Assembly (NCBI RefSeq): GCF_001514495.1
Contig: NZ_BCNM01000013.1
Coordinates: 124,001 to 188,000 of the forward strand
Source: Paenibacillus pabuli NBRC 13638
GTDB lineage: Bacteria; Bacillota; Bacilli; Paenibacillales; Paenibacillaceae
DNA length: 64,000 nucleotides
Direction: 5' to 3'
In this document: positions 53,196 to 63,889 of the stretch, one piece after another
Layout of the letters: each line of letters starts with the position of its first letter
Position numbering within the stretch: position 1 is the stretch's first letter
Notes under the pieces: generated by a model
Seen by the model: only the letters and a program-made list of their open reading frames with translations
Told to the model about the DNA's origin: nothing
Database searches by the model: none
Made by a program: the position numbers and the translations under genes

Positions 53196-55478
53196 TTAGA
53201 CCGTAAAGCGAGACAACGTATCTTTCAATTCCGTTGACACATTCTCCAGTTTTGCAGACAAGTTTACCAGTTGATTACTGATATTTTGCTGCTCACTGCT
53301 CAAAGAAGCAACTTCCTGGGATGTTGCTGAAGATTCTTCAGCTACTGCACTGACATTGCTCATCGCTTCGGACAACGTTCCTTGAGATTTATTCAAATCT
53401 TCGATTGAACCTGTGACCATGCTCAGGCTTTCTACAAATGCACCCATTTGCTGTTGTACTGAAGCGAATATGACGTTGGTATCTTTCACCGCATCCATCT
53501 GTTCTTTGAACAACGGATACGCTGCAGACAATTGATCAACCGTCTCATTCATCTCGGTCATGATCTTGTCCGTAATATCTCCGACCATATCAATGGATTG
53601 TCTGGATTGTTCAGCCAGCTGACGAACCTCATTCGCCACCACCATAAATCCACGGCCTGCTGCACCGGCACGAGCTGCTTCAATCGTTGCATTCAATGAC
53701 AAAATGTTGGTCTGTTTTGTAATATTCTGCATGACATCAAGCACTTTCAGAACGGATGACGTACTCTCTTTCAGTGAATCAACTTTATTGACGAGGGCAC
53801 CGATCATCTCTTCTGTCTTCTGCGTTTTGGTCATCAACTGATTCAGATGATGTGTTCCAGTCTGACTGGATTTCTCGACATGACGGGCTGAATCGCCCAT
53901 CTGTTCGTTGGCAGTGACGACACTCTCCATCTGACGGGAGATATTGTCGGTCAATTCATTTCCACGTTCAGCCTCGGTTGCCAGACTGCTTGCACCGCCG
54001 GCAATTTCTTCTGTAGCCACGGCAATCTCGGAAGCAGAGACAGCTGTTTTCTTGGAAGCACTGCTAAGTTCAGAAGCAGTATCAAGTACTTCTTGCGCAG
54101 AACGGTTGGTTTGCTCAACCAGCTTCGTAATCTGTTCCATCATGAGATTGAATGCAGCTGATAATTGACCAATCTCGTCCTTGGATGTATAAGCTGTGCG
54201 CACTTTAAGATTTCCTTTAGCACCTTCCTGCATCAGATCTTTCAGGCTACCCAATGGACGTGCAATCATGCGTACCATCCAAATACCGATCAGTACTGCA
54301 ATAGCGGCATCCACGAGTGCCATCCACAATGTCAGGGTCAGAATGCCTTTGGCATCTTTCACCAACATGGAAGTTGGAATCATTCCGATCAATTTCCATT
54401 CGGACGTATCCATAGTGCTGTATACTACCAGCATATCCGTTGAATCTCCATCCACAGTGTATTCTGTATTGGCACTGCCGGATTTTTCTGTTAACTCTTT
54501 GATAAATGCCAAGTCTGTGTCTTTTCCTGTATTATCAGCAATCGTTGATGCTACAACTTTATTGTCCGGAGCGATCAGTTGAAGTACTGATCCTTCTCCC
54601 AAATCAAGAGATTTCAATTGCTGCTCCAGAACTTCCAGCTTCAGTTCAATGATTAATACATAAGACTGGGTTGTCCCTTGCAAGTTTTTCATCGAACGGG
54701 CGATGCGGAACGTTGGTGTGCCACCATCTTCTTTGGCTTCAGTTGGAAGCCAGCGATATCCGCCTGATTGAATTAGCTCATCATACCAGGCCTCCTTACG
54801 AATATCGCCCATAGATGAACTGCTGCTTCCTGTACCCATAGTAGATCTTGTTTCGTCCGTGGGCACAAGATAAATCGCTTCCATAGATTTATTCGTAAAT
54901 GCAATGTTAGACAATTGCTTATTGATCGAACTTGAATTGATAAACGTATCATAGGCCGATAAATTTGTATCAGACATCTTTTGCAGCAAAGACTGCATCT
55001 CTGGATCAAAGAAAATTTGTGTTGATGTATCTACAAACCGCTCCAGGATAATGTCCATTTTTTGCTTCGTTTGTTCAATCGTTTCCTGATTCGCTCGGGA
55101 AGCATTTTTCTCAATCGTACTTTTCGCTTTAGAATAGGATAATAGGCCTAAACTAACGACAAAAATCATAATGCCCGCAAAAAAGATCAAAAACAGTTTA
55201 ACGCCTACCGATTTAATCGGGTTAGCCTTCTTAATTTGCTCTAACGTTGTTCCCCCGACATTCTTCCAGTTTCGATTTTTCCAATCGTTTTTGGTCTTGT
55301 TCCACCCCAACTTCAGCTTCCCTGAGTCCAATTTAAAGGACTTTCTGCCTGGAGTATCCCCTGTCTTACGTTTCTCTACTTTTTCTTTCTTTACTTTTTG
55401 AACCTTCTCGGGCTGTACCTTCTCAGGTTTTATCATTTCTTCCCCACTGTCTTTCTGCTTCTTTTGAACCAATCCCAT
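53196..55478 (-). CDS. Methyl-accepting chemotaxis protein with long basic N-terminal tail
   Basis: Chemoreceptor of 760 aa. Residues 1-92 are Lys/Glu-rich and lack a membrane helix; TM1 lies at about 93-116, a dCache-like sensor at about 120-380, TM2 at about 385-408, then HAMP and a signalling domain with the conserved tip ([35 protein letters not shown]). The tail is unusual for the family. The ATG at 55478 touches AGGTGA; TTG at 55472 or the ATG at 55436 are alternative starts and would keep most of the tail. No che genes are nearby. Confidence 0.92.
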   Translation of the reverse strand: MGLVQKKQKDSGEEMIKPEKVQPEKVQKVKKEKVEKRKTGDTPGRKSFKLDSGKLKLGWNKTKNDWKNRNWKNVGGTTLEQIKKANPIKSVGVKLFLIFFAGIMIFVVSLGLLSYSKAKSTIEKNASRANQETIEQTKQKMDIILERFVDTSTQIFFDPEMQSLLQKMSDTNLSAYDTFINSSSINKQLSNIAFTNKSMEAIYLVPTDETRSTMGTGSSSSSMGDIRKEAWYDELIQSGGYRWLPTEAKEDGGTPTFRIARSMKNLQGTTQSYVLIIELKLEVLEQQLKSLDLGEGSVLQLIAPDNKVVASTIADNTGKDTDLAFIKELTEKSGSANTEYTVDGDSTDMLVVYSTMDTSEWKLIGMIPTSMLVKDAKGILTLTLWMALVDAAIAVLIGIWMVRMIARPLGSLKDLMQEGAKGNLKVRTAYTSKDEIGQLSAAFNLMMEQITKLVEQTNRSAQEVLDTASELSSASKKTAVSASEIAVATEEIAGGASSLATEAERGNELTDNISRQMESVVTANEQMGDSARHVEKSSQTGTHHLNQLMTKTQKTEEMIGALVNKVDSLKESTSSVLKVLDVMQNITKQTNILSLNATIEAARAGAAGRGFMVVANEVRQLAEQSRQSIDMVGDITDKIMTEMNETVDQLSAAYPLFKEQMDAVKDTNVIFASVQQQMGAFVESLSMVTGSIEDLNKSQGTLSEAMSNVSAVAEESSATSQEVASLSSEQQNISNQLVNLSAKLENVSTELKDTLSRFTV

Positions 55479-55604
55479 TCACCTGCCAGTAATTTACTTG
55501 TTGGATTTTCTTTCTCTCCCCTATAAATATGTAGTATTCGACAGCTTTCTCCTTTCCCCTCTCAACTTTCCAAAATTTATTACAACTTTTTTCCTATTTT
55601 TCTA

Positions 55605-55640
55605 TAAAAAAAAGACCCCCATATACCGATATACGGAGAT
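55605..55640 (-). terminator. Terminator after the U32 operon
   Basis: Minus-strand GATCTCCGTATA pairs with TATATGGGGGTC (G-U pairs) over TCGG, followed by eight T. Confidence 0.85.
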
Positions 55641-55712
55641 CAAAATTCGATACTTTATAACATTATTTTGTTTATTCTTAACACTATTTTGTTGAAAACT
55701 AGGTATTAAAGC

Positions 55713-57041
55713 CTACTTCTTTTTTCTCATCATATCGAAATAGGAAACCGGTTGATCCACCTTCATTTTGATACGCTGTAGCGGGTGACGGGCTGCATCG
55801 AGTACGTTGCCTTCTTCATCCTGCAATTCCCCAACCACCTGTTTGAAAAAGTGGCCTCCGGGACCGAAAAATTCGATCTCCTGTCCTGGTTTGAAATGAT
55901 TGCGTTGCTGAATGGTTGCCATTCCTGTAACTGCATCATAGTCCATAACCAATCCGGCAAAGTCGTAAGGTACCGCTTTTTCCTCCGGTTCATAGATATG
56001 ATCCTCATGATCCGGTGTATCATAGAAAAATCCGGTATTTAGTGGGCGATTCGCTGCCTTGTTCATTTCCTCTACCCACTCAGGCTTCAATTCATAGTTC
56101 TCCGGATCAGCCATATAAGAATCAATCGCCTGACGATACACATTAACCACGGTAGCCACATAGTGGATCGACTTCATGCGTCCTTCGATTTTAAAACTGT
56201 CCACCCCCACATCAATTAGCTCCGGGATATGACCAATCATGCACAGATCCTTGGAACCCATCGAAAAGGAATTGTCCTGCTCCTCGAACAGAGGCAGCTG
56301 ATTCTCTCCCAATTTGAATGGTGCAGGTGCCTGCATTTGCATTCCTTCTTCGCTGACCCAGACGTTATCTTCCCGGGCATCTTCAAACAGATCATACTTC
56401 CAGCGGCAGGATTGGCAGCACCCTCCCCGGTTGGAATCACGGTCGGTAAAGTGGTTGGACAACACACAGCGTCCCGAAAATGACGAACACATGGCTCCAT
56501 GAATAAAAGCTTCGATCTCGATGTCCACGTTAGCCTTGATCTCTTCAATCTCTTCAAAGCTTGTCTCCCGTCCGAGAACCACCCGCGGAAGACCTTCATC
56601 CTTCCAGAACTTCACAGCTTGCCAGTTCAGGGTCGATTGTTGCGTACTCAAATGCACTTCCAAACCCGGGACAGCGCGCTGAGCCACTTCTATAATTGCC
56701 GGATCGGCTACGATAATAGCTGCGATTCCTGCATCATACAAGCTCTGGAGATAGGCTTGAATCCCCTCGATATCTTCATTATGAGCATAGATATTGGTTG
56801 CCACAAATACCTTGGCACCATACTTTTTGGCAAATTCCACACCTTCACGCATTTCTTCAAAGCTAAAGTTATCCGCATTGGAACGTAGTCCATATGCCTG
56901 TCCACCGATATACACTGCATCTGCACCATAATGGATTGCAAATTTAAGTTTTTCCAGATTGCCTGCCGGAGCAAGTAACTCCGGTTTGTCCAGACGGTTA
57001 CGTTTACCCGAGAACTTCCGCTGTACCGCCACTGTTTCCAT
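55713..57041 (-). CDS. trhP2: Peptidase U32-family tRNA hydroxylation protein TrhP2 (YrrO)
   Basis: U32-family protein of about 442 aa, equivalent to B. subtilis YrrO. Visible are LLAPAGNLEKLKFAIHYGADAVY, FIHGAMCSSFSGRCVLSNHFTDRDSNRGGCCQSCRWKY (iron-sulphur-cluster-type cysteines) and FKIEGRMKS. YrrN/YrrO (TrhP1/TrhP2) are reported to be required for hydroxylation of uridine 34 in tRNA. The ATG at 57041 is preferred over a GTG at 57050 because GAGGTG lies 6 nt upstream. The trhP1 gene is 17 nt upstream. Confidence 0.92.
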   Translation of the reverse strand: METVAVQRKFSGKRNRLDKPELLAPAGNLEKLKFAIHYGADAVYIGGQAYGLRSNADNFSFEEMREGVEFAKKYGAKVFVATNIYAHNEDIEGIQAYLQSLYDAGIAAIIVADPAIIEVAQRAVPGLEVHLSTQQSTLNWQAVKFWKDEGLPRVVLGRETSFEEIEEIKANVDIEIEAFIHGAMCSSFSGRCVLSNHFTDRDSNRGGCCQSCRWKYDLFEDAREDNVWVSEEGMQMQAPAPFKLGENQLPLFEEQDNSFSMGSKDLCMIGHIPELIDVGVDSFKIEGRMKSIHYVATVVNVYRQAIDSYMADPENYELKPEWVEEMNKAANRPLNTGFFYDTPDHEDHIYEPEEKAVPYDFAGLVMDYDAVTGMATIQQRNHFKPGQEIEFFGPGGHFFKQVVGELQDEEGNVLDAARHPLQRIKMKVDQPVSYFDMMRKKK

Positions 57042-57058
57042 GTCGTTCACCTCGTTTA

Positions 57059-57988
57059 TTAATACACCTGTTCTTTATAGAAAAATCCAAATGACAACTC
57101 CCGTTCAGGGTCCTGCAATTGGCGAACCTCATCCAGCCATTCTTCACAAAATGCATAAGCATCGGCATCAGCTGCATAACTGTCCAGAGATGTACGGTAT
57201 GCACGTACAACAGCTTCGTTATACGCAAGCGGTTTTAATATGCCTTCAATTTTGAAGCTGTGTACCCCGGCCTCCATCAACAGATGAAGATCCTCGAGAA
57301 TACAGATATCCTCCGAACTCATGATATGAGTTCCGTTCACATCTTCATAGATCGGAAACTTCTCATCCCGGCGTTCAGCCTCAATCAGAAATAAACCACG
57401 CTCTTTACCCAAGTTTCCTTCTACCGGACGCCCCTGATGGGCCATATAACTTTGTACCAAACTCCGTTTGGAATGATAAATGTTCGTCATCCCATGCACC
57501 TGCACCTGAGCTTCCACCTTTAGAAATGGAACCATCTCTGTCAGCTCGTCCATATTCAGCTCCCGAGCAAGCACAACACGACTCGCGCCTTTGGTTCCCC
57601 AGTAGTTGGCTGTTGCATAGTTGGTTGATGTCATCTCAGCGTTCCAGTGCAGCTGAATATGCGGAGCATACTCCTTAATAGCGGCGAGCACTGATGGGTC
57701 GTTGAACTCCACCCCATGAACACCGATTTTACCCAGTGCCTGAACATATTCCGGCAACTCTTTTAGCAGCTCGTTGGACATCAGATTGTTCATGGATACA
57801 TAGACGCGAGCCTGATGCTTGGCTGCTATGGCAACCACCTCGGCTGTCTCTTCCATACTGAAGCTACCAGGAAGACGCATGCCGAAGCGATCATCCCCAA
57901 TTAACAAAGCGTCTGCTCCTGCCTGCAGCAGCGCTTCCGCTTCTTTCACATTTGCCGCCGTAACGAGCAGTTCATGTTTCGTACTCAT
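57059..57988 (-). CDS. trhP1: Peptidase U32-family protein TrhP1 (YrrN)
   Basis: Partner U32 protein of about 309 aa, equivalent to B. subtilis YrrN, with LLVTAANVKEAEALLQAGADALLIG and SFKIEGILKPLAY. It is shorter than TrhP2 and lacks the cysteine-rich insert. The ATG at 57988 is used because GGAGGGG is well spaced from it; an ATG two codons earlier abuts the site. It follows mltG by 15 nt. Confidence 0.9.
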   Translation of the reverse strand: MSTKHELLVTAANVKEAEALLQAGADALLIGDDRFGMRLPGSFSMEETAEVVAIAAKHQARVYVSMNNLMSNELLKELPEYVQALGKIGVHGVEFNDPSVLAAIKEYAPHIQLHWNAEMTSTNYATANYWGTKGASRVVLARELNMDELTEMVPFLKVEAQVQVHGMTNIYHSKRSLVQSYMAHQGRPVEGNLGKERGLFLIEAERRDEKFPIYEDVNGTHIMSSEDICILEDLHLLMEAGVHSFKIEGILKPLAYNEAVVRAYRTSLDSYAADADAYAFCEEWLDEVRQLQDPERELSFGFFYKEQVY

Positions 57989-58003
57989 ATACATCCCCTC
58001 CGC

Positions 58004-59044
58004 TTATTGCGCAGCCTTACTTTTGGCTATATTTTGCTGATGTTCCTTATACGTTTTGGCAAACAGATGTCCGAATGTACCATCTTTTTTGGTCACATAG
58101 AACAGATAATCTGAAGCTTCAGGTTCCAGTGCAGCCTCAATGGATGCCAGACTTGGACTTGCAATCGGCCCCGGTGGCAGGCCTTTGTTCAGATACGTAT
58201 TATAGGGACTTTGCACCTTCAGGTCCTTGAACAGCAATCTGGCCTTGGGCTTATCCAACAAGTACTGGACTGTCGCATCAATCTCCAGTTTCATGTCCTG
58301 GTTGATCCGATTATAGATCACGCCAGCAACCAGCGCGCGTTCCTGATCCACCACAACTTCTCTCTCCACAAGCGATGCAATGGTTAACACTTCGTGCAAA
58401 GACAGATTTCTCTCCTTGAGTTTGGCCGCCAGATCAGGAATAGAATCAACCTTCGTCTGGAATTCCTCAAGCATTCGCTGCATGACCTCTTGAGTCGAAC
58501 TTCCCTCTTTCAATTCATACGTCTCAGGGAACAGGTATCCTTCCAGCACATATCGCAGTTCTTCATCCACCGGAATGTCCTTCATCATGTCGATATCAAA
58601 AGCAGTTGGATCATTCGCAAGCTTAATAAATTCATCCCGATTCACAATTCCGTCAGCAGACAGTTTGTCCGCCATTTGCAGTACCGTGTATCCCTCAGGG
58701 ATGGTAAACTTCACCATCGATTCCGGCACAACTTCACCGTTATTCAACTTATTAATCAGCTCATCGTATGTCACGCCTGGATTCAAGGAATATGTACCTG
58801 CCATAAAATTTGATCCTTGTTTCTTCCATTTCAGATATCCCTTAAACGCTAACCCACTTCGAATCAACCCTTCTTGCTCCAGCTGGTCCGCAATTTTGGA
58901 AGTGCCTGATCCGCTCTTGATCTCGAACACAACCGGTTCGGTGGATGCTTGTACCGGACGCATCATGCTCCAGACATATACCCCTGCTCCTCCGGCAGCA
59001 ATCACAATGACTAGCAGAAGGACTACAATCGCTTTCCCTTTCAA
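58004..59044 (-). CDS. mltG: Endolytic murein transglycosylase MltG (YrrL)
   Basis: YceG-family membrane lytic transglycosylase of about 346 aa that cuts nascent glycan strands and sets chain ends. It has an N-terminal membrane helix (about 3-24), a LysM-like segment and the YceG domain with the catalytic Glu in ASLVEREVV and PYNTYLNKGLPPGPIASPS. The TTG at 59044 was chosen because AAAGGAG lies about 10 nt before it; a TTG at 59068 and a GTG in between are too close to or upstream of that site. Confidence 0.92.
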   Translation of the reverse strand: MKGKAIVVLLLVIVIAAGGAGVYVWSMMRPVQASTEPVVFEIKSGSGTSKIADQLEQEGLIRSGLAFKGYLKWKKQGSNFMAGTYSLNPGVTYDELINKLNNGEVVPESMVKFTIPEGYTVLQMADKLSADGIVNRDEFIKLANDPTAFDIDMMKDIPVDEELRYVLEGYLFPETYELKEGSSTQEVMQRMLEEFQTKVDSIPDLAAKLKERNLSLHEVLTIASLVEREVVVDQERALVAGVIYNRINQDMKLEIDATVQYLLDKPKARLLFKDLKVQSPYNTYLNKGLPPGPIASPSLASIEAALEPEASDYLFYVTKKDGTFGHLFAKTYKEHQQNIAKSKAAQ

Positions 59045-59119
59045 AAAAGACACAACTCCTTTACACAACCAAAAAGAGCGGACTTCTCCGCCCTTCCGGT
59101 TTCTTCAATTTGAAGCTGA

Positions 59120-59434
59120 TCAATCTTCGTCAATGGGTAGTGTACACTCGTCATACAATTCCGAAATGTTCTCCCACTCATCATCATCGTCAATCGTAAC
59201 TAATTCCGGCATGATCTGGCCTTCACTTCCCGGCAAAACCCGCAGAAGTTCAACTTCGTCATACGGACGGAGTGAACTGCGGAGCACCGCATACTGCTGA
59301 CCTTTCACTTCAAACTCGGCCAGTAAGTCATACGGATGTGATTTACCGTTCTCTTCTTCCAGCTCAACATGAGCACCAAAAGCCAGACGCAGCGAATCTG
59401 TCCATTTCAAGTCTTCGCGGCTATATTCTGTCAT
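59120..59434 (-). CDS. DUF1292 family protein, copy 2
   Basis: An acidic protein of 104 aa (SHPYDLLAEFEVKGQQYAVLRS, then DDDDEWENISELYDE) of the YrzB/DUF1292 group. Function unknown. The start at 59434 is 2 nt from the upstream gene's stop and has GAGGAAG nearby; the longer overlapping frame is a shadow. Confidence 0.82.
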   Translation of the reverse strand: MTEYSREDLKWTDSLRLAFGAHVELEEENGKSHPYDLLAEFEVKGQQYAVLRSSLRPYDEVELLRVLPGSEGQIMPELVTIDDDDEWENISELYDECTLPIDED

Positions 59435-59435
59435 T

Positions 59436-59735
59436 TTAGTTCGCTTCCTCTTCATCTTCTGCAAGAAATGTATTAAACGTCTCCTCGACGATATCCCATT
59501 CGGCATCATCTTGGATGACGAAAAGTTTAATGTCATCGCCCTCTTCTTCATAACGGAATGCATAGACATCCGTCTCTCCATCTTCGGGTTCAACTGGAGC
59601 AACCATCATGTACTTGGCCTCCGAACCGTCCACTTCGAATTTCATGATGACTTCAAATTCCTCTTCATTACCCTCGTCATCCGCAATGTAAATAATCTCC
59701 GATTCTTCTTCCATACCCAGTTGATCTTCAGTCAT
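59436..59735 (-). CDS. DUF1292 family protein (YrzB-like), copy 1
   Basis: A 99-aa strongly acidic protein with the DUF1292 core (EIIYIADDEGNEEEFEVIMKF, YMMVAPVE, VYAFRYEEEGDDIKLFVIQDD). This is the conserved yrzB position after ruvX in Firmicutes. Function unknown; the chromosome position with RuvX and IreB is conserved. Confidence 0.9.
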   Translation of the reverse strand: MTEDQLGMEEESEIIYIADDEGNEEEFEVIMKFEVDGSEAKYMMVAPVEPEDGETDVYAFRYEEEGDDIKLFVIQDDAEWDIVEETFNTFLAEDEEEAN

Positions 59736-59747
59736 TGTTGATCCCCC

Positions 59748-60164
59748 TCACCTTTTACTATTGGCATCCAAATAATTTTGCAAAATCAAGCTTGCGGCCA
59801 TTTTGTCCACAACCTGCTTGCGTTTTTTGCGACTGACATCCGCTTCGAGCAGTGTTCGTTCAGCTGCAATGGTTGTCAGTCGTTCATCCCAAAGGTGAAC
59901 AGGTAAATTCAGTTCGCCCCGCAGGCGTTCGGCAAAAGCGATGCAGATTTCACCACGCGGTCCTACGGTGCCGTTCATGTTTTTGGGAAGTCCGACCACA
60001 ATCTCGCTGATCTCATGCTCACGCACAAGCTCCGCGATCCGAGCGAACTCACCTTCATCCCGGCGGCGTTCAAGTACTTCCAATCCCTGGGCAGTCCAAC
60101 CGAAGGCGTCACTAGCGGCAACTCCGATTCTTCGGTCCCCATAGTCCAAACCTAATATTTTCAT
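59748..60164 (-). CDS. ruvX: RuvX/YqgF putative pre-16S rRNA nuclease (YrrK)
   Basis: RNase H-fold protein of 138 aa, B. subtilis YrrK equivalent. ILGLDYGDRRIGVA (first acidic site), VVGLPKNMNGTVGPRGE and WDERLTTIAAERTL are the family motifs. Members are annotated as Holliday junction resolvase or 16S rRNA 5' processing nuclease. The ATG follows GGGAGAG. Confidence 0.93.
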   Translation of the reverse strand: MKILGLDYGDRRIGVAASDAFGWTAQGLEVLERRRDEGEFARIAELVREHEISEIVVGLPKNMNGTVGPRGEICIAFAERLRGELNLPVHLWDERLTTIAAERTLLEADVSRKKRKQVVDKMAASLILQNYLDANSKR

Positions 60165-60289
60165 CCATGCTCTCCCATCCTCAAGCCTGCTCAGGTCGAT
60201 TAATATTCGCCTTCTCAAGCTTCAGGCTGTCTTCTGTCGGTTCATTTCCCGCTGCCTGCATGGCTGCATCACAGCGGAAGCGATGTACA

Positions 60290-60550
60290 TTACCGGTGAT
60301 TGGCCAGATAAGAACGAACAAGCTCTTCAATCAGCTCATCGCGCTCTTTTTTACGGACCAGACTGCGTGCATTGTTGTGACGAGGGATATATGCGGGGTC
60401 TCCAGAAATCAGATACCCGACAATCTGGTTAATAGGATTATACTCCTTATCCACCAGTGCATCATATACCGTAAGAAGAATCTCTTTGGATGATGCTTCC
60501 TGCTCGTCGGCTTTCACATTAAATTTAACCGTCTTATCCATGGAGTCCAT
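60290..60550 (-). CDS. ireB: IreB family regulatory phosphoprotein (YrzL)
   Basis: A small cytoplasmic protein of 86 aa with the full IreB/DUF965 pattern ([48 protein letters not shown]). In enterococci IreB is a substrate of the IreK Ser/Thr kinase that affects cephalosporin resistance; the role here is inferred. The start has GAGGTG at 6 nt. Gap to ruvX is 125 nt. Confidence 0.94.
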   Translation of the reverse strand: MDSMDKTVKFNVKADEQEASSKEILLTVYDALVDKEYNPINQIVGYLISGDPAYIPRHNNARSLVRKKERDELIEELVRSYLANHR

Positions 60551-60610
60551 TGATGGCACCTCGCTCCTGCATGAACATGGGGACCATGTCCTGCCGAATT
60601 GATTTCTGCT

Positions 60611-60639
60611 TATATAATAACATATTCTGACTGCCACAA
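60611..60639 (-). promoter_or_regulatory. Candidate promoter of the ireB operon
   Basis: Minus-strand TTGTGG (60634-60639) and TATATA (60611-60616) with a 17-nt spacer, about 60 nt upstream of the ireB ATG. No clear terminator follows alaS, so read-through from alaS is also possible. Confidence 0.4.
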
Positions 60640-60827
60640 GTAAACAAAGGATAAGCCAATTGTGTTTTTTGCTTGTCCTTTACTGGCTTCCGCTTGCTGC
60701 ATCATTCGATTCCACTCGCTCTTGGGTACAAAAATTGGACGGGAAGAAGCATCCCGATCCAATCTCCGTATAAACGAATAGAACCTTTTCGAACTACATT
60801 TTGGCTTTTAACCGCAACTCGTTCGAT

Positions 60828-63458
60828 TTATGCAGTATGCTCACTAACCAGTGAAACCGCCAATTTCAGTGCTTCATCCAGCTTGGTCGCGTCCTTGCCT
60901 CCGGCTTGCGCCATATCAGGACGTCCGCCACCGCCACCGCCGCATACTGCCGCAACTTCCTTAACGATTTTTCCTGCATGCAGCCCTTGTTTCACCTGTT
61001 CAGCAGGTACAGCCACTACAAAATTCACTTTGCCATCGGCTGGAGCACCCAATACGAGTACAGCATGAGGCAATTTCACTTTTAATTCATCAGCTACTGT
61101 ACGCAGGGCATCCATGTTCGGAGCATCAACACGTGCGGCAAGCAATTGTGTATTTCCTGCTTGTACCACTTGATCTGTCAATGCGCCTGCTTCCATGGCA
61201 CTCAGCTTGCTTTGCAGTGATTCAGTCTCTCTGGCTGCTTCCTTCAATTGCTGATTCAGACCTTCGATGCGTTTAGGCACGTCAGCCACATTCGCTTTGA
61301 GCAGAGATGCTGATTGTTTCAGCAATTCAAGTTGACTTTCTACATACAGATACGCGCCACGGCCAGTAACAGCCTCGATCCGGCGTACGCCGGAGCCAAT
61401 TCCGCTTTCGCTCACCAGCTTGAAGATACCGATCTCTGATGTATTGTTTACGTGACAGCCGCCACAAAGTTCCAAACTATAGTCTCCAACTTGAACCACA
61501 CGTACGATATCGCCGTATTTTTCACCGAATAAGGCCATTGCGCCCATTTCTTTGGCTTCATCAATAGCTTTCAGTTCAATATTCACATTCAGACGATTCC
61601 AGATCTGTTCGTTTACCTGACGCTCGATCTCTGTTAGTTCTTCAGGCGTAATGCTGCCGAAGTGCGAGAAGTCAAAGCGCAGACGTTGAGGCTCTACAAG
61701 TGATCCTGCCTGATTGACGTGCGTTCCTAGCACATCCTTGAGCGCTTTGTGCAGCAAATGGGTAGCGGTATGGTTTTTGATAATATCGCCACGTTTGGAT
61801 GCATCCACTTCAGCATTAATCACTTCACCCACACGCAGCTCTCCGGACTCTACCGTCACCAGATGCACGTGTTGCCCCAGCGGAGCCTTGAACAGACCTT
61901 GTACTTTTGCCGTTACCCCAGCTCCTCGCAGCAAGCCCTGGTCACTCACTTGTCCGCCACTTTCCGCATAGAACGGAGTCTTGTCCAAAATGACCTGGCA
62001 GGTCTGACCTTCGCTTACGGAGTCTACCAGCGCATCGCCGGCAACAATGGCTACCACTTTCGCTTCCGTCAACAGGTCATTATAACCAACAAACTCGCTT
62101 TTAACCTCCAGATCGGCAAGTGGTCCACCTTGAACCTTCATGCTTTCGCTTTCCTGACGGCCAGCACGTGCACGATCACGCTGCTCTTGCATGGAAGCAT
62201 CGAATCCTTCACGATCTACGGTCAAGCCATGCTCTGCAGCGTAATCTTCGGTCAGGTCAAATGGGAAACCGTATGTGTCATACAGTTTGAACGCTTCCGG
62301 ACCACTGATTACCGTGCGACCTTCGGATTTGGCTCCAGCACTGATGTCTGCCAGAATAGCCAGTCCGTCGCTAAGTGTTTCGTGGAAGCGCTCCTCTTCC
62401 GTTTTGATCACTTTGGCGATAAATTCTTGCTTGTCCACCACCTCTGGGTAATACACTCCCATCACTTCACCAACGGTTGTTGTCAGTTCATACAGGAATG
62501 GACGGTCGAGTCCCAGTACTTTTCCGTAACGTACTGCACGACGGAGCAGGCGGCGAATCACATATCCGCGTCCTTCATTGCTTGGCAGAACGCCATCACC
62601 TACAGCAAAGGCTACCGTACGAATATGGTCGGCAATCACTTTCAGTGCAACGTCAATCTCTACGCTGTCATTATATTTCACACCGGCAAGAGCCGCTGTT
62701 CTTTGAATCATCGGTTGGAACAGATCGGTATCAAAGTTGGAATCCACATTTTGCAGAATGGATGCAAAGCGCTCCAATCCTGCGCCAGTATCAATATTTT
62801 TGTTTGGAAGCGGTGTGTAGCTGCCGTCCTTGTTATGATTGAACTGGGAGAACACCAAATTCCATACTTCCAGGTAACGTTCGTTTTCTCCACCTGGATA
62901 CATCTCTGGATCATTCATGTCATTGCCATAAGCTTCGCCGCGGTCATAGAAGATTTCGGTACAAGGTCCACAAGGGCCTTCGCCAATATCCCAGAAGTTC
63001 TCATCCAGTTTGATGATACGCTCAGCAGGCAGTCCCACTTTTTCGTTCCACAGTTTGAAAGCCTCTTCGTCTTCTGGATATACCGTCACCGAGAGACGTT
63101 CCGGATCGAAACCGATCCATTCTTTGCTTGTGAGAAATTCCCATGCCCAGGTAATGGTCTCTTCCTTGAAGTAATCTCCGATGGAGAAGTTGCCGAGCAT
63201 TTCGAAGAACGTGTGGTGACGGCGAGTTTTACCGACATTTTCAATATCGTTTGTACGAATACATTTTTGGGAGTTTGCCAGACGCGGATTCTCTGGTTTC
63301 TCCCGACCGTCAAAATACGGTTTCAACGGGGCCATGCCCGCATTAATCCACAGAAGGGATGGATCATTATGAGGTACGAGCGATGCGCTTGGCTCAATTT
63401 TGTGACCTTTACTTGCAAAAAACTCGATCCATTTAGACCGGATTTCACTGGCTTTCAT
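60828..63458 (-). CDS. alaS: Alanyl-tRNA synthetase
   Basis: Charges tRNA-Ala. The 876 aa contain the class II aminoacylation core at the N-terminus ([52 protein letters not shown]), the editing domain ([30 protein letters not shown]) and the C-Ala domain with a glycine-rich motif [15 protein letters not shown]. The ATG at 63458 has GGGGGC at 7 nt; a longer frame starts with TTG and is rejected. Expression is controlled by a T-box leader upstream. Confidence 0.98.
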   Translation of the reverse strand: MKASEIRSKWIEFFASKGHKIEPSASLVPHNDPSLLWINAGMAPLKPYFDGREKPENPRLANSQKCIRTNDIENVGKTRRHHTFFEMLGNFSIGDYFKEETITWAWEFLTSKEWIGFDPERLSVTVYPEDEEAFKLWNEKVGLPAERIIKLDENFWDIGEGPCGPCTEIFYDRGEAYGNDMNDPEMYPGGENERYLEVWNLVFSQFNHNKDGSYTPLPNKNIDTGAGLERFASILQNVDSNFDTDLFQPMIQRTAALAGVKYNDSVEIDVALKVIADHIRTVAFAVGDGVLPSNEGRGYVIRRLLRRAVRYGKVLGLDRPFLYELTTTVGEVMGVYYPEVVDKQEFIAKVIKTEEERFHETLSDGLAILADISAGAKSEGRTVISGPEAFKLYDTYGFPFDLTEDYAAEHGLTVDREGFDASMQEQRDRARAGRQESESMKVQGGPLADLEVKSEFVGYNDLLTEAKVVAIVAGDALVDSVSEGQTCQVILDKTPFYAESGGQVSDQGLLRGAGVTAKVQGLFKAPLGQHVHLVTVESGELRVGEVINAEVDASKRGDIIKNHTATHLLHKALKDVLGTHVNQAGSLVEPQRLRFDFSHFGSITPEELTEIERQVNEQIWNRLNVNIELKAIDEAKEMGAMALFGEKYGDIVRVVQVGDYSLELCGGCHVNNTSEIGIFKLVSESGIGSGVRRIEAVTGRGAYLYVESQLELLKQSASLLKANVADVPKRIEGLNQQLKEAARETESLQSKLSAMEAGALTDQVVQAGNTQLLAARVDAPNMDALRTVADELKVKLPHAVLVLGAPADGKVNFVVAVPAEQVKQGLHAGKIVKEVAAVCGGGGGGRPDMAQAGGKDATKLDEALKLAVSLVSEHTA

Positions 63459-63474
63459 ACGTAGTGCCCCCAAT

Positions 63475-63823
63475 TAATTATAATAGTCCGGTGCATATTG
63501 CCCCGGGGTTGATAACAAAGTAAAAACAAACACAAAAAACGCCCCTGAATAGTCAGGGACGATTATAATCGCGGTACCACCCTGGTTACTGCTGCTCATC
63601 CCTTGCTGCGCGGATAAACAAACAATCTCCTCGTTGATGCGAAATAACGGTCGCTCCCGGCAGGGTTGTCCTGCACTCCGAAATCAGCTTTCCGCCGCTT
63701 CCACTTTCAAGACTCTTCCAGCCATCGGGCTCAGATTACATCTGATCCGAAGAAGTCTATTCTCTGAGGAAAGGAACCCTCGGCGTACTTCATTTCATCA
63801 TCGATTTTTCATTCTAAACATAC
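63475..63823 (-). promoter_or_regulatory. T-box leader of alaS
   Basis: The T-box consensus AGGGTGGTACCGCG lies at 63570-63583 on the minus strand; TGGT in its bulge can pair with the ACCA end of uncharged tRNA-Ala. It is followed by a terminator (about 63533-63562; CCCTGACTATTCAGGG stem, then six T). The upstream 200 nt should hold stem I and the Ala specifier codon, which I could not place with certainty. Confidence 0.92.
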
Positions 63824-63829
63824 CCCTCC

Positions 63830-63858
63830 ATTATATCGATATGCCTGTAGGGTGTCAA
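63830..63858 (-). promoter_or_regulatory. alaS promoter
   Basis: Minus-strand TTGACA (63853-63858) and TATAAT (63830-63835) with a 17-nt spacer, both perfect; the transcript should start near 63823. Confidence 0.85.
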
Positions 63859-63889
63859 CGCAACCTCGCGGATTGCAGCACTGCATCAT

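Noticed and set aside
55498-55695. Hydrophobic 65-residue plus-strand frame
   Set aside because: It comes from AT-rich intergenic DNA including a terminator and has no ribosome site.
60165-60289. 26-codon frame between ireB and ruvX (MQAAGNEPTEDSLKLEKANI start) and a 22-codon frame beginning in the ireB stop (TAATG)
   Set aside because: They overlap each other in different frames, neither has a ribosome site, and neither resembles a family I know.
61749-63464. Long plus-strand open frame (571 codons) opposite alaS
   Set aside because: It lies entirely within alaS on the other strand and has a Cys/His/Phe-rich composition typical of antisense shadows.
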